DNA of 64,000 nucleotides from Janibacter indicus (GTDB taxonomy: Bacteria > Actinomycetota > Actinomycetes > Actinomycetales > Dermatophilaceae). Location: contig NZ_FWXN01000011.1 of NCBI RefSeq assembly GCF_900176385.1, positions 1 to 64,000 of the forward strand, written 5' to 3'. The notes below the pieces were generated by a model. It was not told the origin of the DNA and searched no databases. It was given only the letters and a program-made list of their open reading frames with translations. Each line of letters begins with the position of its first letter. Position 1 is the first letter of the stretch. The translations under genes and the position numbers were made by a program. Shown here in pieces: positions 54,052 to 63,217 of this stretch.

Positions 54052-54689
54052 TGGCCCACGCCTTTGCCGCGGACGGGGACGACCTCGTCGCGATCATGGA
54101 CGACAACGAGCGGGCGGTCGTCGCCGGCCTGTGCCTGCAGGTCATGGACCTCGTCGCCCCCGCCTCCGTGACGAAGGGGGAGCACGCCGACCCCTTCGAG
54201 GCGATCGTCGCGGGGCTGGGTGATCTCGCCACGGATACCGAGCAGGGTGCTGCGGGCGTCGGGGTCCCCGACCGGGCCTTCGGCCTCGACGAGGACCGTG
54301 ACCCGGCGCTCGACCGGCTCTTCCCGACGGGCAACCGCGAGGACGAGCAGGAGGCGGCGGAGTTCCGTCGCTTCACCGAGCAGGGGCTGCGCCAGCGCAA
54401 GCACGACGGGCTCGCTGCGACGGTGCGGCTGCTCGAGGCGGCCGCCGGCGACCGCTGGGTCGTGCCCCGCCGCGAGGCACCCCTCGTGCTCGTTGCCCTG
54501 ACCGACGTGCGCCTCGTCATGGGGGAGCGGCTCGGGCTGCGCACCGACGAGGACGCCACTCGGCTCGAGGAGCTCGTCGAGACGCTCGACCCCGACGACC
54601 CGGCGGTCTTCGCGCTGAGCGTCTACGACTTCCTCACCTGGCTGCAGGAGTCCCTCACCCAGGCGCTCGTCGGTGAGGCGCCGGAGTGA
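54051..54689 (+). CDS. DUF2017 family protein
   Basis: A 212-residue acidic protein of an actinobacterial family that follows clpS. Typical segments are [50 protein letters not shown] (outlined) and the helical C-terminus [17 protein letters not shown]. Function unknown; the fixed neighbourhood (clpS, murI) suggests a role in proteolysis or cell-wall control. It overlaps murI by 4 bases. Confidence 0.85.
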   Translation: MAHAFAADGDDLVAIMDDNERAVVAGLCLQVMDLVAPASVTKGEHADPFEAIVAGLGDLATDTEQGAAGVGVPDRAFGLDEDRDPALDRLFPTGNREDEQEAAEFRRFTEQGLRQRKHDGLAATVRLLEAAAGDRWVVPRREAPLVLVALTDVRLVMGERLGLRTDEDATRLEELVETLDPDDPAVFALSVYDFLTWLQESLTQALVGEAPE

Positions 54690-55498
54690 GCGGGAGCCCT
54701 TCGCCGATCGGCATCTTCGACTCGGGCTTCGGCGGGCTCACCGTCGCCCGTGCGGTCATCGACCAGCTGCCCCACGAGTCGGTCGCCTACCTCGGCGACA
54801 CGGCGCGAGCGCCCTACGGTCCCAGGCCGATCGCGCAGACCCGAGAGTTCGCCCTGGAGTGCCTCGACCGGCTCGTCGACCACGGCGTCAAGCTGCTCGT
54901 CATCGCGTGCAACACCGCCTCGGCCGCGGTGCTCCACGACGCCCGCGAGCGCTACGACGTACCGGTCATCGAGGTGATCCGACCGGCCGTGCGCCGGGCG
55001 GTCCTCGCCACCCGCAACCACAAGGTCGGGGTCATCTCGACCGAGGGTACCCACCGCTCCCGCGCCTACCTCGACGCCTTCGCGGCGGCGCCGCACACGC
55101 AGGTCTACTCCCAGCCCTGCCCGCGCTTCGTCGAGCTCGTCGAGGCCGGCACGACCTCCGGGCCGGAGGTGCTCGACGTCGCCCGGGGCTACCTCGACCC
55201 CCTTCGTCGGGCAGAGGTGGACACGCTCGTCCTGGGGTGCACGCACTACCCGCTGCTCACCGGTGCCCTGTCCTACGTCATGGGCGAGGGTGTCACCCTC
55301 GTCTCATCGGCCGAGGAAACGGCCAAGGACGTCTACCGTGTCCTTGCGGACCACGACCTGCTGCGTCCCGAGTCGCTGCCGGCTCCGGGGCACGGCTTCA
55401 CCACCACGGGAGACCCGGATCGCTTCCGGTCGCTGGCCCGCCGCTTCCTCGGCCCCGAGGTGGCGGACGTCTTCGGCAACATGGGGGAAGAGTCGTGA
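54686..55498 (+). CDS. murI: Glutamate racemase
   Basis: Makes D-glutamate for peptidoglycan. The 270-residue protein has the two catalytic Cys in IACNTASA and LGCTHYPLL and the N-terminal [17 protein letters not shown] and [14 protein letters not shown] 54686 overlaps the upstream stop; the stop overlaps the next gene. Confidence 0.95.
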   Translation: MSGSPSPIGIFDSGFGGLTVARAVIDQLPHESVAYLGDTARAPYGPRPIAQTREFALECLDRLVDHGVKLLVIACNTASAAVLHDARERYDVPVIEVIRPAVRRAVLATRNHKVGVISTEGTHRSRAYLDAFAAAPHTQVYSQPCPRFVELVEAGTTSGPEVLDVARGYLDPLRRAEVDTLVLGCTHYPLLTGALSYVMGEGVTLVSSAEETAKDVYRVLADHDLLRPESLPAPGHGFTTTGDPDRFRSLARRFLGPEVADVFGNMGEES

Positions 55499-56262
55499 GG
55501 CTCACCGTCGTCGGGTGCTCCGGGTCCTTCGCGGGCCCCGAGTCGCCGGCTTCCTGCTATCTCGTGACGGCCGAGCACGAGGGGCGCACCTGGCGCATCG
55601 TGCTCGACCTCGGCAACGGCGCGCTCGGCGCCCTGCAGCGGCACGCCGACCCCGCCGACCTCGACGCCGTCGTGCTCAGCCACCTGCACCCCGACCACTG
55701 CATCGACCTCACCGGCATGTACGTCACCCGCACCTACCGGCCCGAGGGTGCGCTCACCGAGCGCCTGCCGGTCTACGGCCCCGCAGGCGCGGCCGAGCGC
55801 CTCGCCGCGGCCTACGAGGGCATCGACGAGGCCGGCATGACCGGGGTCTTGGACTTCCGTCGCATCTCCACGAGCAGGCCGACGCACATCGGACCCTTCG
55901 TCGTGCGGCCCTTCCTCGTGAACCACCCGGTCGAGGCGTACGGCTTCCGCGTCGAGGCGGACGGCAGGGTGCTCGCCTACAGCGGTGACACCGACTCGTG
56001 CGACGCGCTGTCGCCGCTCTTCGCCGACGCCGACCTCGTGCTCGTCGACTCGGCCTTCGTCGAGGGGCGCGACGAGGTGCGCGGCATCCACCTCACGGGA
56101 CGACGGGCCGCCGAGGCCGCCGTCGCCGCCGGTGGCGTCCAGCGCCTCATGCTCACGCACATCCCCGCGTGGAACGACCCGCAGGCCTGTCGCGCCGAGG
56201 CCGCACAGGTGTGGCCCGGTGAGGTCGAGCTCGCCCGGCCGGACGCCACCTACGAGGTGTGA
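55495..56262 (+). CDS. Metallo-beta-lactamase fold hydrolase (RNase Z/cyclic phosphodiesterase-like)
   Basis: A 255-residue MBL-fold protein with the metal motif [14 protein letters not shown] (H-x-H-x-D-H), further ligands in [10 protein letters not shown] and LMLTHIPAW, and an N-terminal [21 protein letters not shown]. The form is like the ribonuclease Z-type or cyclic-nucleotide phosphodiesterases common next to murI and rph in actinobacteria. Substrate unknown. It overlaps murI and the methyltransferase gene by 4 bases. Confidence 0.85.
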   Translation: MRLTVVGCSGSFAGPESPASCYLVTAEHEGRTWRIVLDLGNGALGALQRHADPADLDAVVLSHLHPDHCIDLTGMYVTRTYRPEGALTERLPVYGPAGAAERLAAAYEGIDEAGMTGVLDFRRISTSRPTHIGPFVVRPFLVNHPVEAYGFRVEADGRVLAYSGDTDSCDALSPLFADADLVLVDSAFVEGRDEVRGIHLTGRRAAEAAVAAGGVQRLMLTHIPAWNDPQACRAEAAQVWPGEVELARPDATYEV

Positions 56263-57082
56263 GCCTCCCGCCGCTGGAGATCAGCGACCTCATCACACCC
56301 GGCCCGGCCCGGCGGTCCGAGGCGGCTGCGCGGATGCGTGCCTCGGGGCAGGAGCGGGCAGCGCGGCTCGTCGAGCGACTGCCGGCCACGGACGACGTCC
56401 TCGACGCCGGGCACGTCGAGGCGCTCATGCGGCGCGTGCACGCCGAGCTGCAGCGGTTCGGTGAGGAGATGGAGATGCCGCACCGGATCAGCGAGGAGCT
56501 CGGCCGCCTGCGAGGACGGACGGGTCGCCCCCTTCGCCGTGTCGTGGACCTGGGCTGCGGCAGCGGTTACGTCCTGCGCTGGCTCAGCCACGACCCGATC
56601 CTCGCCGGGGTCGAGCTCGTCGGCGTCGACCACGACCCCGGGCTCATGGCCTGGGCCGGTGAGCTGGCGCGTGCCGACGGCTGCCGGGCGCGGTTCGTCG
56701 GCGTCGACGCCTTCGAACCCGGGCTCGCGATCGACGACCCGGAGGCGACCGTCGTCATCTCGTCCGGCGTGCTCCACCACATCCCGGCCACCCACCTGCC
56801 GGGATTCTTCGCCCCCACCACGAGGCCGGTGTCGCGGCCTTCGCCCACGACGACCCGGAGCCGGGGCCGGTGACGCGCCTGGGCGCCTGGGTCTTCCACC
56901 GGGCACGGATGCGCGTGGCCCTGTCCCGGCACGACGGCAACCTCTCCGCTCGGCGCGCGCACCCCGCGGCCGTCCTCCTGGCCGCCGTCGCCGAGGGCGC
57001 GCCAGGTTACGCCGCCCAGTGCATGGCCGGTCAGAGCGTGCGGCACGTCGTGCGACCGGTCATCGGGACGAAGGGGGCCTGA
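56259..57082 (+). pseudogene. SAM-dependent methyltransferase, frameshifted
   Basis: A class I methyltransferase with VVDLGCGSGYVLRWLSHDP (motif I), VELVGVDHDPGLMAWAGEL and VVISSGVLHHIP. In the first frame it ends wrongly at 56873. The proper C-terminus (HEAGVAAFAHDDPEPGPVTRLGAWVFHRARMRVALSRHDG, outlined, to GTKGA at 57082) continues in another frame from about 56818. The shift lies at or next to a run of five C (56809-56813). It could be a real mutation or a sequence error; without it the protein would have about 274 residues. It overlaps the next gene. Confidence 0.75.
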
Positions 57083-57603
57083 TGGGCTGGGTGGTCCTGC
57101 TCGGGGTCGTCGTTGCGTTCGACGGTGCCTTCAGCGGGTACCGCGCGGCGCAGGGCCGCACCGGTCGGTTGCCGTCGTGGCGGCGGGACCTGGCAGCCAA
57201 CGCTCTCGGACTGGCTGTGGCTGTCGCCCTCCTCGTGGTGCCCGTGGTCGTCGGTGCCGTGGTGACGACCGGACCCGAGCGCGAGGCGATCGCCCGTGCG
57301 GGAGTGCTGTGGTCGGCCTGGCTCAGCCTGCCGACCCTGCTGGCGGTGCTCGTGCTCGTCACCCTCGGCTGGCGCTGGCGTTACCTCGCGATGGCACTCG
57401 TGCTCGGACCGATGACCTGGCTGCGGCCGGTGGCCGCCCTCGCGACGGGCGCGGCTGGTGCCCTGGCCGCGCCCGGGCCGATCGCCGCAACCGCGGTCCT
57501 GCTCGCCATGGTGACGGTGCTGCTCGTCGAGCCGGTCGCGGGGCGTGTCGTCGCGCGTCGTACTGCAGTTCACCTCAGTACCGGTGAGGCGTCAGCGGCC
57601 TGA
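57082..57603 (+). CDS. Membrane protein with four or five helices
   Basis: A 173-residue hydrophobic protein (MGWVVLLGVVVAFDGAFSGYRAAQGRTGRLPSWRRD...), with hydrophobic segments near residues 1-16, 38-60, 74-96, 98-125 and 127-150. No family recognised, though the upstream methyltransferase-membrane protein pair may be functionally linked. Its last 17 codons lie in an inverted repeat that also contains the stop (57601-57603), so the C-terminus may be acquired. Confidence 0.6.
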   Translation: MGWVVLLGVVVAFDGAFSGYRAAQGRTGRLPSWRRDLAANALGLAVAVALLVVPVVVGAVVTTGPEREAIARAGVLWSAWLSLPTLLAVLVLVTLGWRWRYLAMALVLGPMTWLRPVAALATGAAGALAAPGPIAATAVLLAMVTVLLVEPVAGRVVARRTAVHLSTGEASAA

Positions 57604-57637
57604 CGGGTTCGGACGCCGAACTGCAGTACGACACGCG
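57552..57637. repeat. Long imperfect inverted repeat across a gene end
   Basis: Arms CGCGCGTCGTACTGCAGTTC (57552-57571) and its complement with one mismatch (57618-57637) enclose 46 bases. The loop itself contains smaller hairpins (CCTCA/TGAGG and GTCAG/CTGAC). It could be a terminator or a small non-autonomous mobile element (MITE-like) that supplied the stop codon of the membrane protein. The low-GC motif TACTGCAGTT is unusual for the neighbourhood. Confidence 0.7.
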
Positions 57638-57679
57638 GTGCCGTTCGACGCAGTGCCCTGCGGCTGCTTGGCTGGACCC

Positions 57680-58714
57680 ATGGACGCGCGACTGCCCGCC
57701 CCCCTTCGCCCCGGTGACACGATCGCCGTGACTGCACCGAGCTCGGGCGTGGGTCCCGCGCTCTGGCCGCGCCTCGATGTGGCGATCGCCCACCTGCGGC
57801 GGCGTGGCTTCGAGGTCATCGAGGGGGTCTGCCTGCGCGATGCCGACGACCACCACGTGAGCGCCTCCAAGGAGGCCCGGGCCGACGAGCTCATGGCCCT
57901 GCTCGTGGATCCCGACATCGCCGCCGTCATCCCGCCGTGGGGTGGTGAGACCGGCATCGACGTCCTGCCATACCTCGATCTCGACCTCCTCGCCGAGTGC
58001 GAACCGTGCTGGTACGTCGGCTTCTCCGACACTACGACGACGATGCTGCCGCTGACCCTGCGCTCGGGGTGGGCGACCCTCCACGGGATGAACCTCATGG
58101 ACTCGCCATACGCGCCGGCGACCGGTCACCTGCACTGGCTCGACGTCGCCGCGAGTGAAGGGGGAGCGCTCACCCAGTCCGCGGCCAGCCACAGGCGGGC
58201 GAACGGTTGGGACGACTACGTCGGGGACCCCGGCGTCGACGAGATGACGCTCACCGAGCCGACGGCGTGGTCCCTGCTCGAGGGGGAGTCGGCGAGCTTC
58301 GCTGGGCCGCTCGTCGGCGGGTGCATCGAGGTGCTCTCGCCGCTGGCGGGGACTCCCTTCGGCGACGTGCGCGGCTGGGCTCAGGAGCAGGACAAGGCGC
58401 CGATCGTCCTTCTCGAGGCGGCGGAGGGGAATGCCTTCGAGGTGGCGCGGTGCCTCCACGGGATGCGGCTGGCGGGGTGGTTCGACCGCTGTGCGGGCGT
58501 GCTCGTCGGACGGACCTCGGCGCCGGACGCCGAGACCCTGACCCAGCACGACGCCGTCCGTGACGCCCTCGGCGAGCTGGACGTCCCGGTCGTGGTCGAC
58601 GTGGACTTCGGGCACCAGCAGCCGATGATGCCGCTCGTCCTCGGTGCCACTGCGGAGGTGGAGGTCGGCGTCGGCGTCCAGCGGATCACGCAGGACCTGA
58701 CCCGCGGACGGTGA
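57680..58714 (+). CDS. S66 family LD-carboxypeptidase-like serine peptidase
   Basis: A 344-residue peptidase of the S66 family (LD-carboxypeptidase/MccF-type). The nucleophile Ser is in YVGFSDTTTTML, the Glu in GGCIEVL, and the His in VDFGHQQPMMPL. N-terminal LRPGDTIAVTAPSSGVG is typical. Such enzymes trim the peptidoglycan tetrapeptide or degrade peptide-nucleotide antibiotics; no signal peptide means cytosolic action. ATG 57680. Confidence 0.85.
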   Translation: MDARLPAPLRPGDTIAVTAPSSGVGPALWPRLDVAIAHLRRRGFEVIEGVCLRDADDHHVSASKEARADELMALLVDPDIAAVIPPWGGETGIDVLPYLDLDLLAECEPCWYVGFSDTTTTMLPLTLRSGWATLHGMNLMDSPYAPATGHLHWLDVAASEGGALTQSAASHRRANGWDDYVGDPGVDEMTLTEPTAWSLLEGESASFAGPLVGGCIEVLSPLAGTPFGDVRGWAQEQDKAPIVLLEAAEGNAFEVARCLHGMRLAGWFDRCAGVLVGRTSAPDAETLTQHDAVRDALGELDVPVVVDVDFGHQQPMMPLVLGATAEVEVGVGVQRITQDLTRGR

Positions 58715-58722
58715 CTGCTAGC

Positions 58723-58747
58723 ATTGCCATCAGGGAGTGATGGCAAT
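58723..58747. promoter_or_regulatory. Palindromic operator of the toxin-antitoxin pair
   Basis: ATTGCCATCA and TGATGGCAAT form a perfect 10-bp inverted repeat around GGGAG. The spacer is the likely ribosome site for ATG 58746, so antitoxin binding would block both transcription and translation start. Ribbon-helix-helix antitoxins bind such palindromes. Confidence 0.7.
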
Positions 58748-59009
58748 GGCAGCGATTACGGTACGCAATCTGGACGACGAGGTACGAGACGAGCTCCGCC
58801 TGCGTGCGGCGAGCCACGGCCACTCGATGGAGGCCGAGGTCCGGTCGATCCTGACCGCGGCAGTCAGTCAGAGACGGCATCGGCCCAACGCGCTCATGGA
58901 TCTCTACTGGGCCGGGCGGGGTGGAGTCGAGGCCGAGGCGGAGTTCGTGGAGCCACGGGGGGAGGCGGAGCAGCCTCGAGTCGACTTCAGCGGAGCCGAG
59001 TTCGGATGA
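58746..59009 (+). CDS. FitA/VapB-like ribbon-helix-helix antitoxin
   Basis: An 87-residue antitoxin. AAITVRNLDDEVRDELRLRAASHGHSMEAEVRSIL (outlined) is the ribbon-helix-helix DNA-binding part; the disordered C-terminal half (EFVEPRGEAEQPRVDFSGAEF) should wrap the toxin. Start ATG 58746 is chosen because GGGAG is 8 bases upstream; 58737 and 58740 are alternatives. It overlaps the toxin gene by 4 bases. Confidence 0.85.
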   Translation: MAAITVRNLDDEVRDELRLRAASHGHSMEAEVRSILTAAVSQRRHRPNALMDLYWAGRGGVEAEAEFVEPRGEAEQPRVDFSGAEFG

Positions 59010-59437
59010 TCGCGGTCGACACCAACGTCGTGTCGGAGCTGATGAAGGTCCAGCCCGACCCTGAGGTGATCACCTGGGCCGGTGAGGTGGACCCCGCCGA
59101 TCTGGCCGTGCCCGCCATCGTGGCAGCTGAGTTGCTGCGCGGACTCGATCGACTCCCGGACGGGGCCCGGCGGGATCGTCTCGAGCGAGCTCTCGATGCC
59201 TTCTTCGGGCGTCTCGGCGATGATCGCGTCCTGCCCCTGGATGCTCGCGGGGCTGCGGAGTACGCACACGTCAAGACGGCACGGGACCGTGTTGGCATGC
59301 CGATGGGCCCCATGGATGCACTCGTCGCGGCGACGTGCCGCTCGTACGGGGCAGTCCTGGCTACGCGCAACACCAAGGACTTCGTCGGCGTGGGTGTCGA
59401 GCTCGTGGATCCCTGGTCTGGCGAGGTGCAGGGATGA
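59006..59437 (+). CDS. PIN-domain RNase toxin (FitB/VapC-like)
   Basis: A 143-residue toxin with the acidic PIN residues: Asp in AVDTNVVSELM, Glu in AAELLRGL, Asp in MGPMDALVAATC and the following NTKDF. It cleaves RNA (often tRNA) when free of antitoxin. Start ATG 59006 overlaps the antitoxin stop. Confidence 0.9.
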   Translation: MIAVDTNVVSELMKVQPDPEVITWAGEVDPADLAVPAIVAAELLRGLDRLPDGARRDRLERALDAFFGRLGDDRVLPLDARGAAEYAHVKTARDRVGMPMGPMDALVAATCRSYGAVLATRNTKDFVGVGVELVDPWSGEVQG

Positions 59438-59910
59438 ACGATGTCGTCGCACTCACCGAGTCAGACGCAGGTGAGCTGCTCACGCTGCAGCGCGGCGCGT
59501 ACGTCACCGAGGCGCAGGCGCACGACGACCCGCGGCTGCCACCTCTCGTCGAGACGCTCGACGACCTCCGGTCGGCGCTGACCGACCCGGCCGTGACGAC
59601 CCTCGGGATCCGCGACACCACCGCCCGACTCGTGGCATCGGTCCGGTTGACGCTGCGGACGGGGGAGGGCTGGGCGGAGCTGGGCAGGCTCATGGTGGCG
59701 CCCGACCTCCAGGGGCGCGGCCTGGGCGGGCGGCTGCTGGACGTGGTCGACGATCACCTGCCGGCGAGAGTTGTCGGGGTGCGCCTCTTCACCGGCGAGC
59801 GGAGCCCGGCCAACCTTCGGCTGTACGCCCGCCACGGGTACGAGGAGACGGGGCGGGAGCAGACACCCGCCGGCTACGCCGTGGTGCACCTCGTCAAGCG
59901 GCTGCGCTGA
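59434..59910 (+). CDS. GNAT family acetyltransferase
   Basis: A 158-residue N-acetyltransferase. The acetyl-CoA binding segment is LGRLMVAPDLQGRGLGGRLLDVV (outlined; Q-x-x-G-x-G), followed by RLFTGERSPANLRLYARHGYEETGR. Substrate unknown. It overlaps the PIN toxin gene by 4 bases and may be transcribed with the toxin-antitoxin pair, which recalls toxin-linked acetyltransferases but carries no RHH partner of its own. Confidence 0.85.
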   Translation: MNDVVALTESDAGELLTLQRGAYVTEAQAHDDPRLPPLVETLDDLRSALTDPAVTTLGIRDTTARLVASVRLTLRTGEGWAELGRLMVAPDLQGRGLGGRLLDVVDDHLPARVVGVRLFTGERSPANLRLYARHGYEETGREQTPAGYAVVHLVKRLR

Positions 59911-59916
59911 TCCCCT

Positions 59917-60774
59917 TCAGGCAGAAGGGCGTCGCTCACTGACACGGTCCAGCGCCCAGGTGGCGATGCGCTCACCGATGATCTCGGGGGAGCGGGCGAA
60001 GGAGTAGTGGTCGACCGGCTTGCCCAGGTCGTCGGGCTGCTTGGCGAAGGCGCAGCGGTCGACGTCCGCGCCGGCGAACATCGCGACCAGTCCGTCGACG
60101 GCCGAAGGGGGAGCGAGGGTGTCGTTGTCGAGGTCGACCACGAGCAGCGGCAGGTCGCGATGCGCCAGCCCCGGCGCGATGTCGCGACCGCCGGGGGCGA
60201 GCCGGCCGGTCCGGCCGAAGGCCGCCCACTCGACCATGAGGGTCTTCGACTGCGTGCCACCGAAGCCGAAGCGCGTGCCCGGCCAGTAGCCCAGCGCCCG
60301 GCTGACGAGGCCGATGAACTGGGTCTGGACCAGCGTCTTGATCCCCTGCTGGTCACGCCAGTAGGGCGTACCCGAGCCGATGAGGACGACGGCGTCGACG
60401 TCGGCCTCGTCCGCGGAGAGGTGGGCCGCGAGCACGTGCCCACCGAGGGAGTGGCCGATGGCGACGACCGGGCCGGGATGCTCCCTTCGCAGCTCGTGGA
60501 CCACGGCGGGCAGCCACGCGTGTGCCAGCGCGTCGTACCCGAGGTCCCGGCCCCGGCCGGATCGCGGGCGTGACTCGCCCTGACCCGGGTAGTCGGCCAC
60601 GGCGGCGCTGACACCGGCCCGGGCCAGCTCGTCGACGAAGGGCCCGTAGTACCCCGCCGGCACGCCCATCGCGGGCAGCAGCAGCGCGACCGGGGCGTCG
60701 TCGCCCGCGGCGCGGGTGCCGTGCAGGACGGTGGTCCCGCCGCCGGGCAGGGTGATCTCGCTGTGCTTCTCCAC
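59917..60774 (-). CDS. Alpha/beta hydrolase
   Basis: A 285-residue hydrolase. The nucleophile elbow is GHSLGG ([15 protein letters not shown]), the oxyanion region [20 protein letters not shown], and a late Asp ([14 protein letters not shown]) with the His in [13 protein letters not shown] complete the triad. No signal peptide. GTG 60774 starts [10 protein letters not shown]-type sequence; the open frame runs further upstream but overlaps the rph promoter. Confidence 0.8.
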   Translation of the reverse strand: MEKHSEITLPGGGTTVLHGTRAAGDDAPVALLLPAMGVPAGYYGPFVDELARAGVSAAVADYPGQGESRPRSGRGRDLGYDALAHAWLPAVVHELRREHPGPVVAIGHSLGGHVLAAHLSADEADVDAVVLIGSGTPYWRDQQGIKTLVQTQFIGLVSRALGYWPGTRFGFGGTQSKTLMVEWAAFGRTGRLAPGGRDIAPGLAHRDLPLLVVDLDNDTLAPPSAVDGLVAMFAGADVDRCAFAKQPDDLGKPVDHYSFARSPEIIGERIATWALDRVSERRPSA

Positions 60775-60817
60775 GGCAGTGAGCGTAAGGGGTCGGCCGA
60801 TCGTTAGCCTTGAGGAC

Positions 60818-61573
60818 ATGTCTGACACCCCCCGCCACGACGGACGCACCCCCGAGCAGCTGCGCGAGGTGCGCATCACCCGCAACTGGCTCGACCACGC
60901 CGAGGGCTCGGTGCTCGTCGAGTTCGGCCGGACGCGCGTCCTCGTCGCCGCCTCCTTCGAGGCCGGTGTGCCGCGCTGGCTCAAGGGGCAGGGCACCGGC
61001 TGGGTCACCGCCGAGTACGAGATGCTCCCGCGCAGCACCAACACCCGCAGCGGCCGCGAGTCGCGCAAGGGCAAGGTCGGCGGCCGCACCCACGAGATCT
61101 CCCGGCTCATCGGCCGCAGCCTGCGCGCCGTCATCGACACCAAGGCGTTGGGGGAGAACACGATCGTCCTCGACTGCGACGTCCTCCAGGCCGACGGCGG
61201 CACCCGCACGGCCGCGATCACCGGCGCGTACGTCGCGCTCGCCGACGCCATCGCGGACGCCCGGACCCGCGGCCTGATCGCGGCCAAGGCCGAGCCGCTC
61301 ACCGGCTCCATCGCCGCCGTCTCGGTCGGCGTCGTCGACGGCCGCGCCGTCTGCGACCTCGACTACCCGGAGGACTCGACCGCCGAGACGGACATGAATG
61401 TCGTCATGACCGGCACCGGCGAGTTCGTCGAGGTGCAGGGCACGGCGGAAGGCGCCCCCTTCGACCGGGCGCTCCTCGGCGAGCTGCTCGACCTCGCGAC
61501 CACCGGCTGCGCCGAGCTCACCACGCGGCAGCAGGCGGCCCTGGCCGAGACCCCGCGCGAGCGCGTGCAGTGA
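60818..61573 (+). CDS. rph: Ribonuclease PH
   Basis: Phosphorolytic 3'-5' exoribonuclease that trims tRNA 3' ends. The 251-residue protein shows [30 protein letters not shown] (outlined), the Arg-rich [33 protein letters not shown] region, and [23 protein letters not shown]. Start ATG 60818; overlaps rdgB by 4 bases. Confidence 0.95.
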   Translation: MSDTPRHDGRTPEQLREVRITRNWLDHAEGSVLVEFGRTRVLVAASFEAGVPRWLKGQGTGWVTAEYEMLPRSTNTRSGRESRKGKVGGRTHEISRLIGRSLRAVIDTKALGENTIVLDCDVLQADGGTRTAAITGAYVALADAIADARTRGLIAAKAEPLTGSIAAVSVGVVDGRAVCDLDYPEDSTAETDMNVVMTGTGEFVEVQGTAEGAPFDRALLGELLDLATTGCAELTTRQQAALAETPRERVQ

Positions 61574-62202
61574 CCCGGAGTGTCGTGCTCGCGACGCACA
61601 ACGAGCACAAGGTCCACGAGTTGCAGCAGATCCTCGGCGGTGCCGATCTCGACCTCGAGATCGTGTCGATGGCCGCCTTCCCGGAGGTCGGGGAGATCGC
61701 GGAGACCGAGGTGACCTTCGTCGGCAATGCCCGGCTCAAGGCGGAGCACGTGGCGCAGCGGACCTCCCTTCCCGCGCTCGCGGACGACTCCGGCCTGGCC
61801 GTCGAGGTTCTCGGTGGCAGTCCCGGCATCTTCTCCGCGCGGTGGTCGGGTCTGCACGAGGGTGCGGACCTGTCGCGGGCCGACAAGGACCGTCGCAATC
61901 TGCAGCTCCTGCTCGACCAGCTCGCGGACGTGCCCGACGAGCACCGTCGGGCGGCCTTCCGTTGCGCGGCGGTCCTCGCGATCCCCGGCGGCACCACCGT
62001 GACGAGCGAAGGGGAGGTCCCCGGCGTCGTCGTGCGGGAGCCGGTGGGGGACAACGGGTTTGGTTACGACCCGATCTTCGTCCCCGACGGAGACACCCGC
62101 ACCCTGGCGCAGTACACCGACGTGGAAAAGAACGCGATCAGCCACCGCGGCCGCGCCTTCCGTGCCATGGTCCCGCTGCTGCGCGAGCAGCTCGCTCCCT
62201 GA
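61570..62202 (+). CDS. rdgB: RdgB/HAM1 non-canonical purine NTP pyrophosphatase
   Basis: Removes ITP, dITP and XTP from the nucleotide pool. The 210-residue protein has [17 protein letters not shown], the acidic [13 protein letters not shown] and SARWSG motifs, and [14 protein letters not shown] and [14 protein letters not shown] 61570 overlaps the rph stop, the usual rph-rdgB pair. Confidence 0.95.
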   Translation: MTRSVVLATHNEHKVHELQQILGGADLDLEIVSMAAFPEVGEIAETEVTFVGNARLKAEHVAQRTSLPALADDSGLAVEVLGGSPGIFSARWSGLHEGADLSRADKDRRNLQLLLDQLADVPDEHRRAAFRCAAVLAIPGGTTVTSEGEVPGVVVREPVGDNGFGYDPIFVPDGDTRTLAQYTDVEKNAISHRGRAFRAMVPLLREQLAP

Positions 62203-62307
62203 GGAGGCCGCCCGCGGCCGAGCCTCGAAACCTGCCCGGACCCGCGTCCTGCCTCAAGCGCGGCCGAGGGCCGATCTGGGAGCGTGCCCACGCAAGGACC
62301 TGACCAT

Positions 62308-62607
62308 TCAGAGGGGGTCGGTGAACGAGACAGGCGTGTCGGTGGCGTGAGCGTAGGCAATCTCTGAACGAGTGGACTCACCGATGTACCCGCCCGGGTT
62401 GACCACGAGCACCCTGTCGGCAAGGTCGATCTTCCGCAGGTGGAGTGCGTCCAGCATGGCCTTCTGGTCGCTCGTGACCTCCCCGTCTATCTCGGCGGGC
62501 ATGAGGGCGATCAGTCCCGAGACGGTCAGGTCCCGGTGGGCCCTACGCAGGTCATCTGCGAACCGCATCGAACCGCAGATGCACACGATCTCCGGTTGCT
62601 CTGACAC
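62308..62607 (-). CDS. Nucleoside deoxyribosyltransferase-like protein
   Basis: A 99-residue protein with IVCICGSMRFADDLRRAH and LIALMP, followed by HLRKIDLADRVLVVNPGGYIGESTRSEIAYAHA (outlined). This pattern belongs to the nucleoside 2-deoxyribosyltransferase/DUF4406 superfamily, often encoded in phage and accessory DNA. GTG start at 62607. Activity not established. Confidence 0.75.
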   Translation of the reverse strand: MSEQPEIVCICGSMRFADDLRRAHRDLTVSGLIALMPAEIDGEVTSDQKAMLDALHLRKIDLADRVLVVNPGGYIGESTRSEIAYAHATDTPVSFTDPL

Positions 62608-62633
62608 GGTCCAGTCCTCCGCTCAAATTCTTG

Positions 62634-62715
62634 TGCCGAAGGCGGGACTTGAACCCGCACGCCCGTGGACACGGCATCCTAAGTGCCGCGCGTCTGCCAA
62701 TTCCGCCACTTCGGC
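62634..62715 (-). tRNA. tRNA-Leu (anticodon UAG)
   Basis: The minus strand folds as a tRNA: acceptor GCCGAAG/CTTCGGC, D arm with AATTGGCAGACGC, anticodon stem-loop GGCA-CTTAGGA-TGCC with anticodon TAG, and T arm GCGGGTTCAAGTCCCGC. The variable arm is of the class II type expected for Leu. CCA is not encoded. It reads CUA. Confidence 0.95.
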
Positions 62716-62728
62716 TCGGTCGTGCAGT

Positions 62729-63202
62729 CTAGGCGCTGGTGTAGCGACCCGTCTGTCGGCCGGCGAACGTTTCGGTTGTGGAATGGCAGTTCGGACATAG
62801 GTAGCGAACGTTCTCAGGCACGTTGTTCGTCATGTCGCCGTCGATGTGATCAACATGCAACGAGATGGCGTGGCCTTGCCAGTTTCCATCGCACCCGCAC
62901 ATCTCGCACTCGTATGGCCGACCGATCTCGTTGAGCGCACGTCGGAGTTGCTCAGGCGTGGTCCGGTTTGCGTCGCGAGGCTTCCGGACGAGGATCTGTG
63001 CCGCCGTCAGTGGAGGTCTCGTGGGAGGCCGACCACGTTGCGTGAAGTGAGACGTGTCCACTTCGAGCTTCTTCAGCATGCGACCTATGTGCGCCTGGGT
63101 GCCTCCGGCTTGTCTCAACCCCAGGTATCTGAGAATCCCCGCGACCGAAGTCGAGTTGGCAGCAGCCTCTTCCAGCAGTTCCTTTGTGTACTTCCTCCCC
63201 AT
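62729..63202 (-). CDS. HNH endonuclease
   Basis: A 157-residue protein. The C-terminal HNH domain is complete: CEMCGC...W, LHVDHIDGDMTNNVPENVRYLCPNCHS (outlined), with two zinc Cys pairs. The N-terminal part (KYTKELLEEAAANSTSVAGILRYLGLRQAGGTQ) looks like a helix-turn-helix for DNA binding. It has lower GC than its neighbours and sits beside a tRNA gene, which suggests transferred DNA, possibly phage-derived. Confidence 0.85.
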   Translation of the reverse strand: MGRKYTKELLEEAAANSTSVAGILRYLGLRQAGGTQAHIGRMLKKLEVDTSHFTQRGRPPTRPPLTAAQILVRKPRDANRTTPEQLRRALNEIGRPYECEMCGCDGNWQGHAISLHVDHIDGDMTNNVPENVRYLCPNCHSTTETFAGRQTGRYTSA

Positions 63203-63217
63203 GAATGAACTCTAGAG

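Noticed and set aside
58723-58747. Inverted repeat as a transcription terminator of the S66 peptidase gene
   Set aside because: It overlaps the antitoxin start codon and contains its ribosome site, so an operator role fits better.
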